Below, piece after piece: positions 59,101-64,000 of a stretch of 64,000 nucleotides of DNA. The stretch is from Siphonodentalium dalli. Lineage: Eukaryota > Mollusca > Scaphopoda > Gadilida > Siphonodentaliidae. The stretch covers positions 85,227,980 to 85,291,979 of the forward strand of contig CP136063.1 in NCBI GenBank assembly GCA_032622095.1, given 5' to 3'. Position 1 is the first letter of the stretch. The number at the start of each line of letters is the position of its first letter. The notes beneath the pieces were generated by a model that was not told where the DNA came from, did no database searches, and saw nothing but the letters and a program-made list of their open reading frames with translations. A program made the position numbers and the translations under genes.

Positions 59101-61035
59101 CTAATTAACGTCTTAATTCGTTTAATCGTTTTATTAAAATTCAAGCCCCACAAACATATTGAATTTTAATAGATATAATTATATTTTATTGTATTAATAG
59201 TACCCCGGTTAAGGGGAGAGAAAAATAGCCATAAGGCTCATTGCAGTGTTCCTCCGCACGGAAATCTTTAGTAAAAGGCGAAAGATTTATTCGTGTTTGA
59301 GGAGAAACCAGAGCTAAAAGATAAAAAATTCAGAAACAGCCCAACCTAGCAGGCTGCTCCACCAAAGAAGGTGTGATATGAAACAAAGAGAAATTACAAC
59401 AAAGAGAAATTACAACAGCGCGACACCTTTTTTCAGCGATAAAGGAATTATCCGCACAAGTCATTGCATGACAATCAAAACAATATCAAATTATAACACT
59501 TCTGACATTAACATTTAGGTATTTATTTTGACCCTCGTATATTCTGGAAATTAGAATAGAGTTATACTTCGTTTGGTGACGAATAAGCGAGATCAAGGAA
59601 TCAGGGAGCTAAATGTGTTCTAGAGTCCGGGAGCGAGTACACCGTGGAATCCTAAAGGTGAAGGTAACTGAAGAATGACCTTCACCTGATACAGGCGACA
59701 CGTTATTAAAGGATGACATCGCGTTTATTTGATTTGTACATCATATCTAAATAATTTAAACTGGTGAATGAATGGGGGAATGGATTTGTGTGAGCCGGAA
59801 ATTGATTTAACTAGCTGCTGTAGTTCTGGGTTTTTCCAGATCAAATTTGGATGTGGGATAGCCCTGTCGTACACTTTGGGGATTTATTTTAAAACGTAAA
59901 CACATGACCTATGATTTTTCTTGCATTTTCGGGATCAACTGGTGTCAATCTAACTGGGTAAACATCACTGGTATAGCGGATTAAGGCAAATTTTCAAGAC
60001 AATTGTTCAAATTGTGACTAAAGCATGAAACTTTGCACATATGTAGATATACATATACTTATTGGTATTAGATATGGAGCCACGCTGAAATTTCAATTTA
60101 CCCCTCTTTTAAGGGGTTTTCAGAATTTAAAGAGCGTTTCATGAGTATATAACTTGTTAAATGTCGCAATTAATCTTACCATGAAATATGCTATTTAAAA
60201 TTAGGTATATACAATAAGCATGACTCTGAGAGAGATATAATGCCACATTTTTATGGTAAAATTGGAGCTCCCCGTCCAAGATGGCCATCGAAATGGCAAC
60301 TGAAAGAGGACATTTTTACGTTTTTCACTAATATCTTCTAGATCAGGTTCTGCTGTATGGAACTGGTTCGGAAATGTGACTTATTTTGAATTTTTCGTGT
60401 TAGTGATCATTGGAGCAATGAAATAAGCCATTTGAATTATCCCAGTCCCTTCCGATCCCTCAATAATTAAATTATACAGAACTCCGTATGAAATTTCACC
60501 AAAAATCAACGTTAGAATTCCAGTAAAATTTTAACAAGAAATTGAGAGAACTGTGCAAATTAAGTGAGGCATACAAATACTTATGAATATTTGAACTCAA
60601 TGGAAAACAAATTGTCACTTTGTCTGAAAACTGATGGCTGTCAAAATGGCGGCCAAAACCTGAAAAATTGTAAATATTGCCCCATCATGCCATGTAATCG
60701 CTTACAAGTTGTGATTGACAAATGCAATTGGATATGCTGTCTTATATACATTGAATATTCTCACATCTATGATGCACATTGGTTAGTTTAGTTATATAAA
60801 TGTAACCACTGACATTACCAGAATTATTGGACTTTTATATCACAACTTGACATAAAAATCGGCCAAATTTATTTACTTTTCAGGTTTGGACCAATTATTC
60901 AAGTATATGGAACTATCATTGGTATCAAAGATGTTTTTGATCTGTCTTAAATGCGTCACACTAATGTGTTCTTAGACAACATTACTCAAGATGGCTTCCA
61001 AAATGGCAACCACATTTGGTAATTGTTTTTCACGT
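55951..61035. repeat. array unit U8 (5,085 bp)
   Basis: Same length as U7 and identical to it at every landmark compared by eye. Confidence 0.9.
56122..57477 (+). repeat. minisatellite of U8
   Basis: As U7. Confidence 0.85.
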
Positions 61036-61206
61036 ATTCCGAGCAGTATTCTCGGTTCCCAAGAGTTAGCAAATTGTAACTCACTTGGTTATAAACCTTG
61101 TTGCTTACTCCACTGACGACTACATGTTTCATTCTCGTTGTTGTGGCTACTCTCGACCGTTAGCATAAAATCAATTTAATATATGGTGTATATCACAATG
61201 GCAGCC
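57786..61206. mobile_element. foldback-like inverted-repeat element 8 (right arm shortened)
   Basis: Left arm 57,786-59,095, core 59,096-59,973, right arm 59,974-61,206. Confidence 0.85.
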
Positions 61207-62562
61207 AGTGAGTGAATGTGTGGTCATAGATGAGTTGAATAGTCCAAGGGAGTTATTGTATGGTCATTATTGGTGCGAATGAGTAGCCCATAAGCATGGT
61301 GTGTGTGGGGGTATAGTAGCTGTATGTTCACCTGTGTGTTGTTTATGTATATATAGAGTGACTGTATGGTTATGCTTGGGATATACATGCGAACCTTGGA
61401 TGACTATTGTCATGGATGGGTGTATATGTATACATATGTTGACTGCATGATCATGTGTGGGACTGTGGGTGTGTGAATAAATTTGGAGTTGTTGTATGCT
61501 TATTATGTGCAATGAATATAGGTGTACATGGATTGACTGTACGGTCATGGTGGCTGCAGTGTATATGAATATATGTATCATAGATGGATGGTCATTTGCG
61601 GCGTGTGGGTATATATGAAGTTCCCTTGTTGTCACGGTCGTATATGTGATGTATATGCACCTCTCCCGTGGCTGTATTATCATTGGTGGAAGTATACGTG
61701 GATGTATGATCATGGATGGTGAGTATATATGGTGAGTGATCATGGTGAGTATAGATGGTGAGTGATCGTGGATGGTGAGTATAGATCGAATGGCTGAATT
61801 GTCATGGGCGAGGTATATATGCAAATATGGAGTGTACGAATGGTCGTGCAGTGTATTGGTATATCCATTGGTGAGGTGTATATGTAAAGATATACTGGGA
61901 GTGGCCAATATCGAGGTGCTGCGCATTGTATTGCTAGATCTAGAAGGTCTGTATGGTCAATGGTGATGTGTCGATGTACACCTGGAGTGATTCTATAATA
62001 GGCATTGGTGGGGTGTGTATGTACATTGTATATATTTATTGGCTATATGGCCATGTGTGTTGTCAATATGTATACAGGGAGTATTCGTATGGCCATTGAG
62101 GTTAATTGGTAAACAAGAAGTGACTGTATGAGCACGAATGTTGTGTATGGGTATACAGTGCATGAGTGGCTGCATTGTATGGAGTGAGGAGTATATTCAA
62201 GCTTGGAGTGTGTGAATTGCCATATGTGCGGGGTATGTGGCAAATATATATACAGGGAGTGGTTGTATGACCAATGGTGAGGCGAATAGGTATACAAGAA
62301 GTGGCTGTATGATCACGAATGTATGAATATGGATAATGGTTGAAGTGTAAGAGTATACCTGGTGTACCTGAATTGTTGACTCATGGCTGTATAGTGACAG
62401 TCATGTGTGTGGTTTATGGGAAAACCCAAGTGTGGTTGTATGGTCATGGGTGAGGTGTGTGTGTATAAAGCGAGTGGCTACATGGCCACTTGTGTGGTGT
62501 TTGTGTATATATAGCATGATTGTGTGGTCGTGGGTGAGTTGTGCAGTTGGACATTTGGTGGC
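61207..62562 (+). repeat. minisatellite of U9
   Basis: As U8, with one private substitution near 61,727. Confidence 0.85.
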
Positions 62563-62870
62563 TATCACTTTCCATAATAACTTAAGTATATGCTAATCGA
62601 TTGGGAGATAATGTCAAAGAGTTCCGCATCTTGGTAGCCTTTTATACGCACAGTTCAGCACAATGGAGGAAACGGCTTTCCTGACATTAGTCAATCAATC
62701 TTGATGCAAAAGGCCCAGAATTTGATGTTAGTAAGCTTCTTTTTTTACTCTTCTCCTAGTTTGACTTTCTAAATGGCCTTCTGGTCAACCTGCCAGTGCT
62801 TTACGCTGGTTATTTCTGTCATTCTAGTGTACTGGATGTGGGGACGCCTACCCCGATAGACGTGTTACCT

Positions 62871-64000
62871 GGACTGACACCAACTTACCTGTAATGGTTG
62901 CACATGTTATTGGGCCAGAGTAGGCACATAATTAATCGCCTCTCAGTTCAGTTTCAGAGTTCTGCTTATTTCCGTTCAAAATCATGGCCAGAATTTTTCG
63001 GCAAAATTACATACTGCATGATTTAAAATTAAATTGTCGTGTCGCATAAGGTACTGGGACAACCAGAATAGAACATACATTGTCAGCTGATTAAGTAACA
63101 TGTTTAATAACCAAGTGAATCGCAATGTGATACTTTTACAGAAGAGCAGAGAATAATGTCCGGGATATATTTGAAGATATAAACTTTTCTACCAAATTCT
63201 GTGGATATTTTGCAAGCCAGCTTGAGTATATTTTCCTAAAAACACATCAGTGTGACGCATTTAAGAAGGATCAAAACAATAAACACACAAGATAGTTCCA
63301 TTTTACTTTAATTTTTTTTTTCAAACCTGAAAAGTAATTTTTTTGTCGATTTTGAGAGAAAATTCCAATAATGTTGGTAATGTAATAGTGCACTTATCCA
63401 TGCTGCATCATACATGTTAGTATTCAATGTACATATGACAGAACAGCCAATTTTATTCATCATCCACAAATTTTAAGCGATTGCATGGCACGAGGGGACA
63501 ATTTTGACAGCCATTTTTAGCCAAAGTGACAATTTTGGATCCATTGAGTTGAAATATTCATAAGTAATTGTTTTCCTCACTTACTTTGCACAGTTCTGCC
63601 CATTTCTTGTTGAAATATGACTAGAATCCCAATGGTGATTTTTGGTGAAATTTCATACTGCGTTCTGTAAAAATCAAAATATTGAGGGATCAGAAGGGGC
63701 TGGGATCCCAATAATGCCATATTTCATTGCTCCAGTGACCAGTGAACATAACCAATAAAAAGGTAAGTCACATTTCGAACCAGTTCCATACAGAATAAAC
63801 TGGTCTAAATTTAGAAGATATTAGTGAAAAAAAGTTAAATTTTCCACTTACGGCTGCCATTTTGACAGTCATCTTGGACGGGGAGTTCCAATTTCGCCCT
63901 AAGTGTGTGCCATTATAACGCGCTGAGTCATACTTGCTGTATATGCCTAATTTTAAATCGCATATTTCATGGTAAGATTAATTCCGACATTTAATAAATT
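62871..64000. mobile_element. foldback-like inverted-repeat element 9 (left arm only, cut by window end)
   Basis: Most of the left arm; the core and right arm lie beyond the window. Confidence 0.8.

Larger units (their letters stand above)
21913..64000. repeat. macrosatellite: nine head-to-tail copies of a 3.9-5.3 kb composite unit
   Basis: Taking ATTCCGAGCAGTATTCTCGG as the phase mark, copies begin at 21,913, 25,835, 29,741, 35,044, 40,342, 45,639, 50,866, 55,951 and 61,036. The spacings are 3,922, 3,906, 5,303, 5,298, 5,297, 5,227, 5,085 and 5,085, and the array continues past the window. Each unit holds, in order: the outer end of a right inverted arm, a ~42-bp-period minisatellite, ~0.3 kb unique to the unit, a left inverted arm, a retrotransposon-locus-derived core, and the body of the right arm. 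All copies have the same orientation. Short open frames inside repeat faithfully only because the DNA does. No rRNA, snRNA or histone sequence is present. Confidence 0.95.
61036..64000. repeat. array unit U9 (partial, cut by window end)
   Basis: Matches U8 in phase to the last base. One private change is GAGTATATATGG for GAGTATAGATGG near 61,725. Confidence 0.9.

Noticed and set aside
21913-64000. rDNA, histone or snRNA gene cluster
   Set aside because: The unit size suggested it, but no rRNA, tRNA, snRNA or histone coding sequence could be recognised in the unit.
21913-64000. LTR retrotransposon or tandem provirus-like array
   Set aside because: No direct terminal repeats with TG...CA ends, primer-binding site, or gag/pol frames; the arms are inverted, not direct.

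Overview
This is animal nuclear DNA, very probably from a mollusc or another lophotrochozoan invertebrate. It is AT-rich, gene-poor and dominated by repeats. No bacterial, organellar, rRNA, tRNA or histone gene was recognised. The mollusc guess rests on three weak signs: a BIR-like (IAP-type) protein fragment at 14,963-15,172, a DUF7869-like pseudogene at 12,648-13,821, and repeat fragments ending in a GACGGACGG-type tail near 4.1 and 5.1 kb. It is an inference, not a proof.

Layout. Positions 1-19,437 are a patchwork of short inverted-repeat elements (MITEs, hairpins, perfect palindromes) around very little coding sequence. At least six members of one TTAA-flanked MITE family occur, at about 6.3, 8.7, 10.4, 11.6, 14.0 and 18.8 kb. 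Two copies of a double-palindrome MITE lie at 3.5 and 7.9 kb, and two adjacent elements with internal 69-bp palindromes at 9.4-10.2 kb. A larger long-inverted-repeat element (14,824-16,939) has another MITE nested in it and a deletion derivative at 3.0 kb. The only convincing live coding segment is a first exon on the minus strand (7,539 down to 6,995). It encodes the N-terminus of a probable type II membrane protein and ends at a GTGAGT splice donor; no later exon was identified with confidence.

Positions 19,438-21,912 hold the 3' half of a decayed non-LTR retrotransposon on the minus strand. Its flanks are homologous to the core of the array that follows.

Positions 21,913-64,000 (42 kb, running off the window) are a head-to-tail array of nine copies of one composite unit: two of about 3.9 kb, three of about 5.30 kb, one of 5,227 bp, two of exactly 5,085 bp, and a last partial copy. 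Each unit has three parts: (i) a pair of imperfect inverted arms of about 1.2-1.4 kb, (ii) a core of about 0.88 kb derived from the retrotransposon-flanking sequence at 19.4-21.9 kb, and (iii) a degenerate minisatellite of about 42 bp period, about 1.4 kb long in most units but only about 0.2 kb in the first two. It looks like a foldback-type mobile element that became a macrosatellite. Copies next to each other resemble each other most, as expected from unequal exchange or serial duplication. No protein-coding function is supported inside it. It is the best candidate in the window for something not previously described.

The genes do not form a pathway. The window records transposon nesting, internal deletion and tandem amplification beside one partial host gene.
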